Assembly: GCA_029204045.2 (NCBI GenBank)
Contig: CM055071.1
Location: 24,351,693 to 24,415,692 of the forward strand
Source: Tillandsia leiboldiana
Taxonomy: Eukaryota; Streptophyta; Magnoliopsida; Poales; Bromeliaceae
Direction: 5' to 3'
Length of the DNA: 64,000 nucleotides
Shown: piece after piece, positions 52,267 through 63,700 of the stretch
Layout of the letters: each line of letters starts with the position of its first letter
Numbering within the stretch: position 1 is the first letter of the stretch
Position numbers and translations under genes: made by a program
The notes under the pieces: model-generated
Told to the model about the DNA's origin: nothing
Database searches by the model: none
The model's input: only the letters and a program-made list of their open reading frames with translations

Positions 52267-54773
52267 TGTTGTGTAGTTTATGTAGACTATTTTTTTTTTT
52301 CTTTTGGCCGACCCGTCAACCATCTTTGGGAGGTAAATGGTATATTTTCTTGATGATTGATGATTTCTCTCGGTTTTCTTGGGTAGCATTTTTAAAAGAG
52401 AAAGCTGATACTTTTGATTCTTTTCACGAGATTTGCCTTCGTATTATGATTGAAAAGAATGAAAAGATCATTCGTGTTAGAAGTGATAGAGGTGGAGAAT
52501 TCATTAATTCTAAATTCATTGACTTTTGTACTTCAAACGGTATTAAGCATGAATTCTCTGCACCCTATACACCTCAACAGAATGGTGTTGTCGAGCGCAA
52601 AAACAGGGTTGTTCAAGAGATGGCGCGTGTGATGCTTCATAGCCGGAACCTACCGCTATATTTTTGGGCTGAAGCTGTGAACACCGCTGTCTATGTCATT
52701 AATCGAGTGTTTTTGCGCCCGGGAATGTTAAATACACCATATGAACTATGGTGTGGTAGAAAACCCAACATCAAATATTTTCGCATCTTCGGGAGTCGGT
52801 GTTACATTTTACGTGACCGTAAAAATCTTGGAAAGTTTGACTCACGAAGTGTCGAAGGGATTTTCTTGGGGTATTCTACTAATAGTAGAGCATATCGAGT
52901 ATTTAACTTGGAATCTAAGACGATCGTAGAATCTATAAATGTTAAAGTAGATGAAGCTTTTCACTTTACATCTGAAAAATCTACCCTCGATATCTCTCTA
53001 GATGATGATTCTCCTGCCGTTGCATCTTCTCATAATAATACTTCCAATATTAATGATGCATCTAATGGTTCTTCAAGTTTATCTAATGTGCAGGAATCAT
53101 CTCATATATCTCCGAGTACTCCGTTTCAACAAACGCTACGAATCTCCAAGGATCATCCGGAATCGAATATTATTGGAGATCCACAAGGAGTTAGAACTCG
53201 GAGGCAGTTGGTTTGTGGATTCGCTTGCTACGTATCTTTAATCGAACCAAAGAACATAGATGAAGCTCTTCAGGATGACTACTGGATTAAAGCAATGCAG
53301 GAAGAGCTCCATCAATTTGAGCGAAACAAAGTCTGGGAATTAACGAAGCCTCCAAAGCAACATAATGTGATAGGTACCAAATGGATCTTCAAGAACAAGA
53401 AGAATGAGGATGGTACTATCATCAGGAACAAGGCACGATTAGTTGCTCAAGGCTACTCTCAAGTAGAAGGTATAGACTTTGATGAAACATTCGCCCCTGT
53501 AGCTAGACTCGAGTCCATTCGTATACTGTTTGCTATTGCTTGTCATTTTAAAATCAAATTATTTCAAATGGACGTTAAGAGCGCATTTCTAAATGGGTTT
53601 TTAAATGAGGAAGTTTATGTGGCTCAACCGAAAGGTTTTGTAGACCATAAACAACCTAACCATGTTTTTCGTTTGAAAAAGGATCTTTACGGTCTGAAAC
53701 AAGCACCGCGAGCATGGTACGAAAGGTTGACAAAGCACCTTTTGGAGAAGGGCTACACTCGAGGGGGAGCTGATAGGACTCTCTTTGTGAAGCATTATCA
53801 AAGCAATTTCATTGTAGCACAAATCTATGTCGATGACATTGTATTTGGCGCAACAAGAGATAATGATGCTTCTAAATTCGCGGAGACCATGGAAAGCGAA
53901 TTTGAGATGTCCATGATGGGCGAATTGACTTATTTCCTTGGATTGCAAATTAAACAAAATGATGAAGGTATTCACTTGAGTCAATCCAAGTATGCAATGG
54001 AGTTGGTTAAAAAGTTTGATCTTGAAAATTCGAAGGATTTTCCGACTCCAATGGGAACTAGCCACAAGGGACTTGGAAGTAAATCACAAAGTGAGAATGT
54101 AGACGAGAAACTGTATCGAAGTATGATTGGAAGTCTACTTTACCTCACGGCTAGTCGCCCGGATATATCTTTTGGTGTTGGGATCTGCGCGAGATATCAA
54201 TCTGCACCAAAGGAGGTTCACCTGAAAGCGGTGAAAAGGATCATCCGGTATATCAAAGGATCAATTAATTTCGGAATTTGGTATCCTATGGGAACAAGTT
54301 TGGATATTGTTGGATACTCAGATGCCGATTGGGCAGGATCAGTGGATGATCGGAAAAGCACGAGTGGTGCATGCTTCTATCTTGGCCATTGCCTTGTTGC
54401 ATGGCACAGTAAAAAGCAGAATTGCATAGCACTCTCGACTGCCGAAGCGGAATACATTTCAGCTGGAAGTTGTTCAACTCAACTCATTTGGATGAAAAGT
54501 GTGTTGAGCGACTTTCGGATTTCAGCATCTTCGGTAACAATATTTTGTGACAACACAAGTGCAATTAACATTTCTAAAAACCCTGTGTTGCACTCTAGAA
54601 CAAAACATATTGAACTTAGATATCATTTTCTTAGAGAGCTAGTTGAATCAAATACTCTTCAACTTTCATATATTTCAACTAAGGATCAATTAGCTGACAT
54701 TCTAACAAAACCTTTGGATCAAAAACGTTTTATTCATTTGCGAAAAGCAATTGGAATGCTTTCCTTGAAATAA
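52266..54773 (+). CDS. S-C pol: partial integrase, RT, RNase H (835 aa frame)
   Basis: In the same frame as gag, separated by two TAA codons. After filler (LFFFFFWPTRQ) it has the same integrase remnant as S-B with SDRGGEF and VVERKNR present and the first Asp segment absent. RT follows with FQMDVKSAFLNG and YVDDIVFGA (near residue 521), then RNase H with YSDADWAGSVDD, CDNTSAINISKNP, HIELRYHFLRE and end QKRFIHLRKAIGMLSLK. Over 95% identical to S-B by eye. Protease missing. Confidence 0.92.
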   Translation: MLCSLCRLFFFFFWPTRQPSLGGKWYIFLMIDDFSRFSWVAFLKEKADTFDSFHEICLRIMIEKNEKIIRVRSDRGGEFINSKFIDFCTSNGIKHEFSAPYTPQQNGVVERKNRVVQEMARVMLHSRNLPLYFWAEAVNTAVYVINRVFLRPGMLNTPYELWCGRKPNIKYFRIFGSRCYILRDRKNLGKFDSRSVEGIFLGYSTNSRAYRVFNLESKTIVESINVKVDEAFHFTSEKSTLDISLDDDSPAVASSHNNTSNINDASNGSSSLSNVQESSHISPSTPFQQTLRISKDHPESNIIGDPQGVRTRRQLVCGFACYVSLIEPKNIDEALQDDYWIKAMQEELHQFERNKVWELTKPPKQHNVIGTKWIFKNKKNEDGTIIRNKARLVAQGYSQVEGIDFDETFAPVARLESIRILFAIACHFKIKLFQMDVKSAFLNGFLNEEVYVAQPKGFVDHKQPNHVFRLKKDLYGLKQAPRAWYERLTKHLLEKGYTRGGADRTLFVKHYQSNFIVAQIYVDDIVFGATRDNDASKFAETMESEFEMSMMGELTYFLGLQIKQNDEGIHLSQSKYAMELVKKFDLENSKDFPTPMGTSHKGLGSKSQSENVDEKLYRSMIGSLLYLTASRPDISFGVGICARYQSAPKEVHLKAVKRIIRYIKGSINFGIWYPMGTSLDIVGYSDADWAGSVDDRKSTSGACFYLGHCLVAWHSKKQNCIALSTAEAEYISAGSCSTQLIWMKSVLSDFRISASSVTIFCDNTSAINISKNPVLHSRTKHIELRYHFLRELVESNTLQLSYISTKDQLADILTKPLDQKRFIHLRKAIGMLSLK

Positions 54774-55713
54774 ACTTCTTTTTGAAACCTTTGCTTAGGA
54801 TAGGTTTTGTTTTTGTTTTTGTTTTGTTCATTATCTATGTTTGTACATAGGACATTAATTGAGCATAGATCATAATTGACTTTAATTGCATCTTTTCGCA
54901 CATTTAGAAATTTATTATGCTTTTGCCATCATAATATTTCACTATTGCAATGATCATTTATGTTAATTAAATCATCTTCTGAGTGATCAAAGTCAATTTC
55001 TCTCTCTCAATGATCTCTTGGTATAGTCATTATCTTATTTGACTGCTTAGTCGAGTATGAAATCGAGATCAATTTTTGGTTGAATACTTTATATCTTAAA
55101 TAATTGATAGCCAATTGAGGGGGATTCAAAGAAAAGTAAAATGCTCAAAAGATGTGGAAAGAGTTACATCCCAATGAGGAGTGTGAAAACTACCACCACA
55201 TGGAGGAAAGAGCTACCACCTCGGTCGTCCGAGTATTGTGTGCAGCTACCACATGTATACCAAGCATGGTTGTTCAAATTTTTGATTATGAAAAATGCAT
55301 GTTGAAATACTTGACTCCGTCAAATTTCAAGGTTGGTATAAGGTGGGTTTTTAAAGAAAGATGCTCAAAGAGCCACTCTCTTCAACAGATTGTCTAGATA
55401 CATTATCTACTATATTTGGGATTTCAAACATCTATTGATCTTTGTATTTCATTTTCTTTACTGAATTGATGATTTGATAAAGGCATTACTCTTAAGATCA
55501 AGTTAGATGTAATTGAAGGTGTTCAACTTTAAGGGATTTAATTTTTGTAAATTTTCGTTTCATTTTTGGATATTATTGATAGATTTGGCATAATCTAATT
55601 CTTGTTGTATGAAACGATGATTTTTGTTTAAAGTTGATACACATTTGTGCTTACAATCTTTTTCTGGTTTTTCTTGAATTTCTCTGAAATTTTCTAAAGA
55701 AAAAGTTGGAGCC
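54774..55713 (+). other. S-C spacer between pol and internal promoter block
   Basis: Conserved counterpart of 40641-41577. No acceptable ORF; a short 81-codon frame at 55152 has no recognisable motif. Confidence 0.65.
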
Positions 55714-55882
55714 GATCCGGATCGGGCAAGATGATCCGGATCCCGAACGCAGGTATTCTTCTGCGGGCTGACGATCCGGATTGGACCTGCCGATCCGGAT
55801 CCCGAACGCAGTTTCTCACTGCGGGTAGCCGATCCGGATCGCAAGCATGGTCTGATCCGGATCGCGGCTAGGGTTTTATAAA
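55714..55882 (+). promoter_or_regulatory. Internal promoter-like block before S-C third ORF
   Basis: GATCCGGATC-type palindromes at 55714, 55733, 55773, 55792, 55831 and 55854, and TATAAA at 55877-55882, 14 bp after the last. Short arms such as CGCAG...CTGCG lie between pairs. Same unit structure as the LTR arrays. Confidence 0.7.
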
Positions 55883-55998
55883 GAACAAAAGGGTTTTGAT
55901 TTCTTTTACTCAAATCTTTTGTTCCAAAGTTTCCAGAGCTTCTCTCTTTAGATTTCACCCTTCTTGGAAGCTTTCAAACTCAAGATCTTCAACTCCAA

Positions 55999-56381
55999 GT
56001 AAGTTTTATTGATTAAAATCTCGGTTTTTCACTGTTTTTCTCTTTTCTTCCTCAAACGTGATGAAATTCTTTGATCAATTTTGTTTGTGGATGGTTTTTG
56101 ATCAAATTTCTTTTGAAATAAGAACTCTGGGTAGATTAGTTTTGATTATATGCTAGGTATTCTCCTGATTAACGGATTTTTAGGCTTCGATTTCTAAAAT
56201 TTCGGTTTTAGGGCATATAATAAGGATTTTCGAAAATCATGCAATTGATCTATTTTTAAAAGTCCTTTTGCATAACTAATTTGTTTCTTAGTCTCTCTAC
56301 ATGATTATGATTGTTTGGGTACAATTTTTCAAATCTTTGAAAATTAACAATTTTTTCGTGTTCTTGAGTTGTTGCACACAG
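55999..56381 (+). other. Candidate 5'-UTR intron of S-C third ORF, 383 bp
   Basis: TCCAA|GTAAGT donor at 55999 and TTGCACACAG|GA acceptor ending at 56381, both conserved with S-B. T-rich before the acceptor. Confidence 0.65.
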
Positions 56382-56411
56382 GATTTCAATCTTCTTAAGG
56401 CACTTGGATCA

Positions 56412-57322
56412 ATGGGATTCTCATGGATCATTCTTTTATTGGTCACTATGGTGCACACTCGGGCCACAAACAAATTAAAGAGAGCTAAGAAAACACAACA
56501 AAAGGGTGAGTTTCATGTGATCAGCGACACAGAAGTAGATTGTCAAGAGATAGACTGGACTGAATTAACAGATGATGATGAATCAATGCCCGATGCATCG
56601 AAAGAAAAAGCACCCATGGACAAAGGTAAAGCACCTATGACTGCACCAACCATCTCGGTGAAAAGGAAACGACTTGCTCGACGGTTTGGACGAGCACGAG
56701 GTTTCATGTCTAACGAACCGATTATTTCGGATTCTCCACCTCGTGAGGAACAAGTGTTCGTTAATGCGGATCGTCTAAGGGCATTTGAGAATCGTGAATG
56801 CATTGGTGAGAGGCATGTTAATATTGAGGCTCTACGAGATCACTCCCCTGAGTTTGGCATTCTGATTGAACAAGCAAATCTTATTCAAGTTTGTCGATTT
56901 CCAGAAGTGCTTGGATACTGTCTGCATCTTGTAAGGGCCTTCTATACAAATGCACGGCACCTTCGAGAAATTGAAAATGGTCCAATAGAATTTTACACGA
57001 ATATCCAAGGCACAAGATTCAAAATTACTCCACAATTGATTGGCGAGGTTTTGGGAATGCCTGCCAGCAAGACATGAGTTAATTACCTGAAGGGAAAGGT
57101 TTTGACAAACACTTTGTGGCAAATAGTTATAAAGGGAATTTGTTTGGAAGGAACGCAATCAACGGAGAAATCGATCAGACGAGAATTTCCAATGAGCTGG
57201 AGCTCATCACGGCAGCTCATATTACCTTAACTAAGAAGGTCAATTCAATGAACAAGCTGGTGAAAAAGATGTTCTCAAAGATGGGCTGCACGAGCTCTGA
57301 AGACTCCGAATCTGATGACTAA
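56412..57322 (+). pseudogene. Third ORF of S-C, broken and internally deleted
   Basis: Starts MGFSWIILLLVTMVHTRATN, matching the S-B start including the hydrophobic run. It continues with Lys-rich and acidic segments, FENRECIGERHVNIEALRDH, GYCLHLVRAFYTNA and ITPQLIGEVLGM, then stops at 57077 after a frame shift. About 170 residues of the conserved middle are missing. The C-terminal part resumes at about 57116-57322 (NELELITAAHITLTKKVNSM, NKLVKKMFSKMGCTSSEDSE). Only ~57% identical to S-B over ~97 aligned residues, although the pol ORFs are nearly identical. Confidence 0.82.
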
Positions 57323-58066
57323 TTCTTTCCTTTTATTTTTTTTTTTTTTCTCTTGTGCAGATTTTTAACCTTTTCTTGTGCAGGTTTTTCAGTTCTTTTT
57401 AGAACTTACTCTTAGTTCTAGTTCTTAAATTTCGGAACATTTTCGTTGGAATTTTTAACTCTCCTTAAATTTTTGTAATTTTGGCTTTGTTTGTGACAAA
57501 AAGGGGGAGAGAGTTTATCGAACTTGCACAATGATGATGTGAATGTATGAACATCAAGGTAGCACAATGATGATGTGAATGTATGAACATCAAGGTAAGT
57601 ATCACTTCAACTTTGGTTTTTATCTTGTGATTTGTATGCATGTCTCTACTAACTATTCGACTAACTATTTGGGCATGTAATATGACTAACAAGTTGATGT
57701 TGGACTAACACTTTGTGACATTTGGTTTTTGATTGCATAGAAGATATGTTGGTTTTTGACTATGATTCTCTTACATATCTGAATTCTCAAATGTCATGAT
57801 GATCAGATAAACTCTATCTCTGTACTAGGTTTTGAATGCTAAATATTCTTGAGGTATCTAACGATCTCTTTTTGTCAAGAATGATTTCTTTGTGTAGAGA
57901 GTACAGATGTCTAAGTCTAGAGTCTGTTTTAGGAGTTTATCTCATGTTTTTAAATTTTTGGATCTCCATTATAAATTTTTGTTGTATGGTGATAGCAACA
58001 AAAATATCTTTTTGAATTTTCTTTAGTGGATCTGTGTTTTGTCACGAAACCGCCAAAGGGGGAGAT
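57323..58066 (+). other. S-C 3' untranslated region with two polypurine tracts
   Basis: ACAAAAAGGGGGAGAGAG at 57496-57513 and AAAGGGGGAGAT at 58055-58066 next to the LTR. A 36-bp direct duplication (ACAATGATGATGTGAATGTA...) lies at about 57528-57599. Confidence 0.8.
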
Positions 58067-59417
58067 TGTTACGGAATTTGAGTTGGCGTAGTTTCGTGAA
58101 AGTCTCAAGTCTTGAAGATTGAAGGTGAAGAAAGTTGGATCATTTAACTCAATCTCAAGAAAGAAGAATTCAAAAGGATCAGGTATGTTTAACTAAAGAT
58201 TTTGTGTGATCCGAATACTTCTTGTAGTGTAGAAACACTTGGAAGAATCTTTCATTGCATAAAAATCAAAAACTGGACTTGGGACATGTTCAGGATCCGG
58301 ATCAGGTTGTTCGATCCGGATCCCGAAGGTGGTTCGTTCATACACCAGTTCAATCCGGATCGTAGCCTCTCTTGATCCGGATCCCGAACACTGAGTTTAC
58401 CATCTTCCTTGAACGATCCGGATCAGGCTTCGCAATCCGGATCCCGAACGTTGATGTTTGGTGAACTGTATGAACGATCCGGATCAAGCACTTCGATCCG
58501 GATCCCGAACCTTCATTTTTCTGGAATTGCCTGACTCGTTACGACGATCCGGATCACAGCTAATCCGATCCGGATCGCCGTCCGTAAAATTTCCAGAAAT
58601 GTTAGGTTTTTGATTCTTATCTCCTTCCTAGGGTTTCTAACCTATAAATAGACCCTATGACTCTTTTTCTAGGGTTAATCCAAAAAGAATCGAAATAGCC
58701 GTCATATTCTTGTATCATCTTATACGGCTCTAGATCCACATATAGAGAAGAAAGGAAATCATTAGAGAATACTCTATGTTTCTTCATCTATATTGATTAG
58801 TTTGATTCTAGGTTTTCATACTCACATCTTGAGTTGAATCAAACTAATGAATACTTAGATGGTATTTCCGATCTATCTTTGATCTAAGTATTCGGCGGAT
58901 CATCACCACCAAAAACAATGATTTACCCCAAAAATCGGCGCGTGGATTCGCGTGTCCTTGTGGATTCAAGGTTCAACCGCTCTCGTGGATTCGGAGCGAG
59001 GCACGTTCGTGGATTCGAAGGGTGCTATTGGGTGAAGACCGTGGACTCGGTCGGACGTCGTGGATTCGACGTTGGACGCCGTGGATTCGGCGTTGGGCGC
59101 AGATCGTGGATTCGAGAAGCGTCGCGGAGCGAGCGGAGAAGATCCTCTAGGAGCGTATGGAAAAGGTTGAGTCGTAAGTGTGTACGGTAAATCACCTTGT
59201 ACGTGTTTTAATTCTAGTGGATTTCTGCCGTGTTATCGGTCCCGTGGTTTTTTACTCCGGTGATGGAGTTTTCCACGTAAAAATCTTGCGAGTTATTTTT
59301 TATTTCCGCATTGGGTTTTTATCGCAACGATTTTTGAGTGTTTATACGTTTACACCTATTCACCCCCCTCTAGGTGTTTTTTCCCCTATTTAGATCCTTA
59401 TTACATATAACCCAACA
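58067..59417 (+). repeat. S-C 3' LTR, 1351 bp
   Basis: TGTTACGGAATTTG ... ATATAACCCAACA. Palindrome array 58290-58580, TATAAATAG 58643-58651, GTGGATTCG repeats 58938-59120. Confidence 0.93.
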
Positions 59418-60577
59418 TGAACGATCCAAATAAATACAAGATTTAACTCCTAAAACAAACTCTAGACTTAAACATAACCAGGAGTCTTCAAATCTTGTTC
59501 TCTCTGCAAAATAAAATTCTTGACAAAAAAAAGAAAAACGTAAGTACCTCAAGAATTTAAATCAGTAAACAATCAGAGAGATTATTCATACATGACTTCA
59601 AGAATTTGATATGCACAAATATAGACAATCAAAATTTACATACCTTTACGTATCATCAAAGTTCCATATGTCATGTTATGTTCAAGGTTCAAAGTTAACA
59701 AGTTTAACAAGTTTCAAATAGTTAGTCGAGTCATCACATCACATCACATGTCACTTGTTAACAAATATTACATGCCCAAATAGTTAGTCAAATAGTTAGT
59801 CTTAAGGCATGTTAGAGTTCAGTTCCACTTACCCTTCCACTTACCTAAGGGTCTCAAGTTCTTAGCTTTCTCTCCCCCTTTTTGTCACTTTAACAAGAAA
59901 AAATGAATGGAGGGTAAAATTTGCAAAAAGTTCATGTAAACATAAAGAAAAACCTGCAAAAGAGAAACTGAAAAAAAAACTAAAACTCATATTTTTTTTT
60001 ATTTTTTTTTAGACTTCAATCTTATCTAGAGTCCTCTGAGCAATACATCCCAGCTTTGTGAAAATCTTTTTCACCAACTTCGTCAAAGAATTATATTTCT
60101 TCTTTAATTCCAACTGGGCTGCAGTAATCCTTTGTAGGTCAAGAGAAATCCGACCTTGTTCTATCGAAATATGTTCCTGCTCAGATGACAGTCTTTGTTG
60201 TTCGCGATAAATGGAAGTAACAGACGCTTCATCCTCTGATGTGTCAAAAATTCTTGGTGCTGCTGGTTGTACTATTGCTGCTGGTTTTATGGTTGCTGTT
60301 GCTGCTATTTTTGAGGTAGATAGTCGCTTGCTGCAAGGTGGTGTTGGTGTCTCATCCGGTTGACTTGTGAGATACTTCACAATTGTAGAATCATTGATTG
60401 TTCCCAGACTATGCATGTAAGTTGATGAACGGATATCCACATCAAACTTTTTTAACATCCGCATTCTAATCAACGGGAATGGAAGTCGCTCGGTAGGATG
60501 AGAATGTTCCACGTATCTCGCCATCCTTGACCAAATAAGGTAGGGAATGCTTATGTTCAAACCTTCAGCAGCTGCAA
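59418..60577 (-). mobile_element. S-D: minus-strand Sirevirus fragment (3' part)
   Basis: Similar to the S-B region between third ORF and 3' LTR (for example ACTCCTAAAACAAACTCTAG at 59447), but its own LTR is missing on the left where the S-C LTR abuts. On the right, the third ORF is cut by a gypsy LTR at 60578. A polypurine tract (minus) is at about 59886-59870. Confidence 0.8.
60009..60577 (-). pseudogene. Third ORF of S-D, C-terminal part
   Basis: Reads (AAAEGL)NISIPYLIWSRMARYVEH, ERLPFPLIRMRMLKKFDVDI, YMHSLGTINDSTIVKYLTSQ, a low-complexity Ala/Thr/Pro stretch, and a coiled-coil-like end (ITAAQLELKKKYNSLTKLVK KIFTKLGC). The apparent Met is internal; the frame continues upstream to the LTR border. 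The C-terminus resembles S-C more than S-B. Confidence 0.82.
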
Positions 60578-60790
60578 TGTGAGGACCCGAATCCCCACGA
60601 GAGGATTACTGTTGGATCAGCAACTTCTGGAGGACTCTGTTGGGTGTTGGAGGAGTTTGTGCGCGTAACGGACTCAAGAAACGGGCTCAGTGCGTGAAAT
60701 GGATCACGAGTGTATTCGGATGCCTTCTTCGAACTTTAGAAGTGGTTTCGCGCGAAACGGGCATCGGATTTGGATTCAGCACGAAAAAAC
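60578..60790 (+). repeat. Gypsy LTR 5' fragment
   Basis: TGTGAGGACCCGAATCCCCA start inserted in S-D third ORF. Similar to the starts at 10333 (minus) and 15403. Interrupted after 213 bp by the next LTR. Confidence 0.85.
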
Positions 60791-63700
60791 TGTCACGCCC
60801 CGGGTGTAAACCAGAATCAGGGCCCGTCTACAGATCCGCCGTGCACACGGTATTTCCCGTGTACACGAAGCGCCAACAACCTGCTCAGATATAAAAGATA
60901 TAATAAAAGAGCAATAAAAACAGAGCTGAACTAAAACTAATACATCTCGGACTGAAGCTGGAAATAAAATACAATACATCTGTATAAATGATACATTAGT
61001 CTCTCCCAGCTCACAAATAATAAATACAACCTGCTGGCAAAAGCCAGTCCCAATAGTGAAAGTACAACCGTCTGAGGAAAACATGGGTACACCAACAGTC
61101 CAGCTAACACGCTCAACCTGCCTCGAGATCTATCTACTCAGTCGTCCTCTCTCCTCGACCCGCCACTGAAAGCCCAGTAGCACCCGCAGAAGACACTGCA
61201 AAACAAGGGGAAAGGAAAAAAGGAAAGAAGAATGGGGGTGAGAACTAGTAGTAAACCAGTAGCCTCCCCTAGTGGGTAAAACCTCAAACTCTGACACGCC
61301 CACTAGGTCTACCAGAGGCAAAAGGGAACAAAGGTGGTATGCTAAAAAGAATAAGACTCCTGATGAAAAGCTACCACTAGAATGCCTCTAAATATGATAC
61401 CGAAATGAAAGTCCGTATGAATGCATCAGGAAACAATATCTGACCAAATAAACCCAATCGAATCCACCAGTAAAACTGGTACTGCCTGCTCTGCTGTCTC
61501 AAGTATCTGCTAACAGATCGGCACTCACTGACCGGAACTCGGGGTCCGGTACTCACTGGCCGCTATGTCAATCGCCTACTCCGGAGTGGCACTCGAGGGG
61601 AGCGACCCACACGAGTAAAGTAACCATATCACAAGTATCTCAAGTATCACTGTATAGCAGGACTGGATCGTGACCATGATCAAGTGGGAAAAACCCTCCA
61701 CAAAATTGCCCGATCCCAACCCGGTGCAAGATAGACAAACCGTGGGAACTCCATCCATAAGAGACCTGATACCCAATCTGATGCATAAGAAATCTCCAGT
61801 CAACCGCCCAATGTCCGCGGTTGCCGCAATACCCTGCCTGTCCCAAAACCCAAGAACCTGACTACACTATCCCATCCACCTGCTCGCGCACGAGCTGCAA
61901 ATACCCTGAGCCTCAAATGAAAGGAGAAAAGAATAACAAAAGGGGTTTCTCCTATGTCAATTCCAGCATGATAGTGTAGCAGAAAAAGGTGGCCTATCTA
62001 GGTGACCATACAAGCAACCAAATGTCCCAAGATGGTATATATATAAAATAAAGCAGATATTGATATGATCTTACCTTGCTAAAGCATGCAGATAAATGCA
62101 TAAGGACCGTAAATAGGAGATAACCTGTGCCTGTCTATACCTCATGCCCAAGCCCACAATTTATTAATCAGCCTTCTGATCATAGAAGCTACTCCAATGC
62201 CTAGTGGGTAATCAACAGTAGGGGTTCACAACCACACCCATGATCACAAACATGTCTCACATATGACATCTGGTCCCCCGCCTACTATCCGCGGTAGCCA
62301 TAATACCCCAAAAGCTAAAATCCAGGCCCCGGCTACGCTATGCCAATCCCCTGCTCAAACCCGAGCAACAAATAGTCACCTAACTAAAGAATAGGGGGAG
62401 AAGAAGCAAAAAGGTTTCTTCTAAATCAAATCCCAACATAAAGAGTAGCGATAAGAAATGACCATACAAAATGTCCAAATAAGCCAGCCTATGTCCTCAT
62501 GAGAGATAGGAGAAAAAGTGACAAATAGTGGTTCGACCAGTGTATCAATTAATAGCTTCATCTGGATATAATCATCATGCTAAAATCATAGTCCGACCAC
62601 ACCTGTCTATAATCTGCTAATCACCCTCACATAAACCATCCACCCCTGCCTGTCCAAAAGATCCTCAAGTGGAACCCTCCCACAAGACGTTTCATAATAT
62701 CTCAACATGAAAGTACATCCCCTATGCACAGTTAAATGCCAATATGATGTCCATGTAAGCATGTATAAGTTCCAACCACTAACAAGTTTCCACTACAGTG
62801 TTTTCCATATGATAGGCTCACAATTATTTTAGTTAAGCATGCATGTCCATTAGGTGACCGTTCAATATGTCCAATAGAGAGGGTCTCTCTAATATTCCTA
62901 GTGGGTACATCAGAAAAGAGGGATATAACAACCACCCACCTGGAAAAGCGCAATCCAAGTCTCAAAAGTGTCCTCGCCCAATAAAAGATCACCTGCCGCG
63001 ATAACTGCAAAATTATACACAGGGGTGTCCAAAAATTACACACAAGTTCCAAATCTGCACATACAAACTCACACAAAAATCAGTCCCAAAGATGTCCAAA
63101 TTCACCTGCTGAGAATGCCCAAAAAATACCCAGAAAAATATCACAGCGATCCTCGAGTCGATACCTTCGAAATGGCTGCTTGCACGCCCAAATCTGAGTG
63201 CGGTAAGTCAAGATATTAATTCGACAAGGTAGTACACTCAACTCAATCTGTATCAAAAATACTGTAGCACTGAACACAGGGAAAACAGGGATTTTCACCT
63301 CGAAATAAATCTTTAAAAAATCCAAGTAAAATACGAGCGTGTTCCTCGCGATCTGTAGATGAAAAAGTTGTACAAGAACATTCCCGTCTGACGCTCGTGC
63401 GCGAAGATATGACCTCCAAAATCCGCTGCTGTCCCAAAATCTCTCACAGAAAAAGGGTAACCATTGTTACCTCGGGATACGAGCCAGAGAGTCAAAATCG
63501 GAATGCGCAATCAAAATGAAAGATGAAGCCCTACCTGTCGTGAAGCCAGGAGAGTCATCACACTACCGCTGCGACGAAGGAGGACACCGAAGAAGAAACG
63601 TCGTGCCGCGCCGGAAAAATCAAAATCTCGAAATCCGTGCCGCCGGAAAATCTGAAACTTGGTAGGTGCAAGATTCTCCTCATGGAGAAGATTTCTCCTT

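Larger units (their letters stand above)
34946..59417 (+). mobile_element. S-C: Sirevirus-like Ty1-copia element with two nested insertions
   Basis: 5' LTR 34946-36276, gag start 36310-36541, gap, S-B insertion, gag 47502-47562, solo LTR 47563-50756, gag 50757-52250, pol 52266-54773, third ORF region 55714-57322, polypurine tracts, 3' LTR 58067-59417. The flanks (ATATC left, TGAAC right) do not match, so the ends were rearranged or one LTR belongs to a recombined series with S-A. Confidence 0.85.

Noticed and set aside
55152..55397. 81-codon ORF after S-C pol
   Set aside because: No motif; it sits in the conserved non-coding spacer between pol and the palindrome block.
55714..55865. Palindrome array read as a CRISPR or tRNA-like structure
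   Set aside because: Regular LTR-type motif units with TATA next to them; no cloverleaf and no spacer pattern.
34941..59422. Target site duplication for S-C
   Set aside because: Left flank ATATC and right flank TGAAC do not match.
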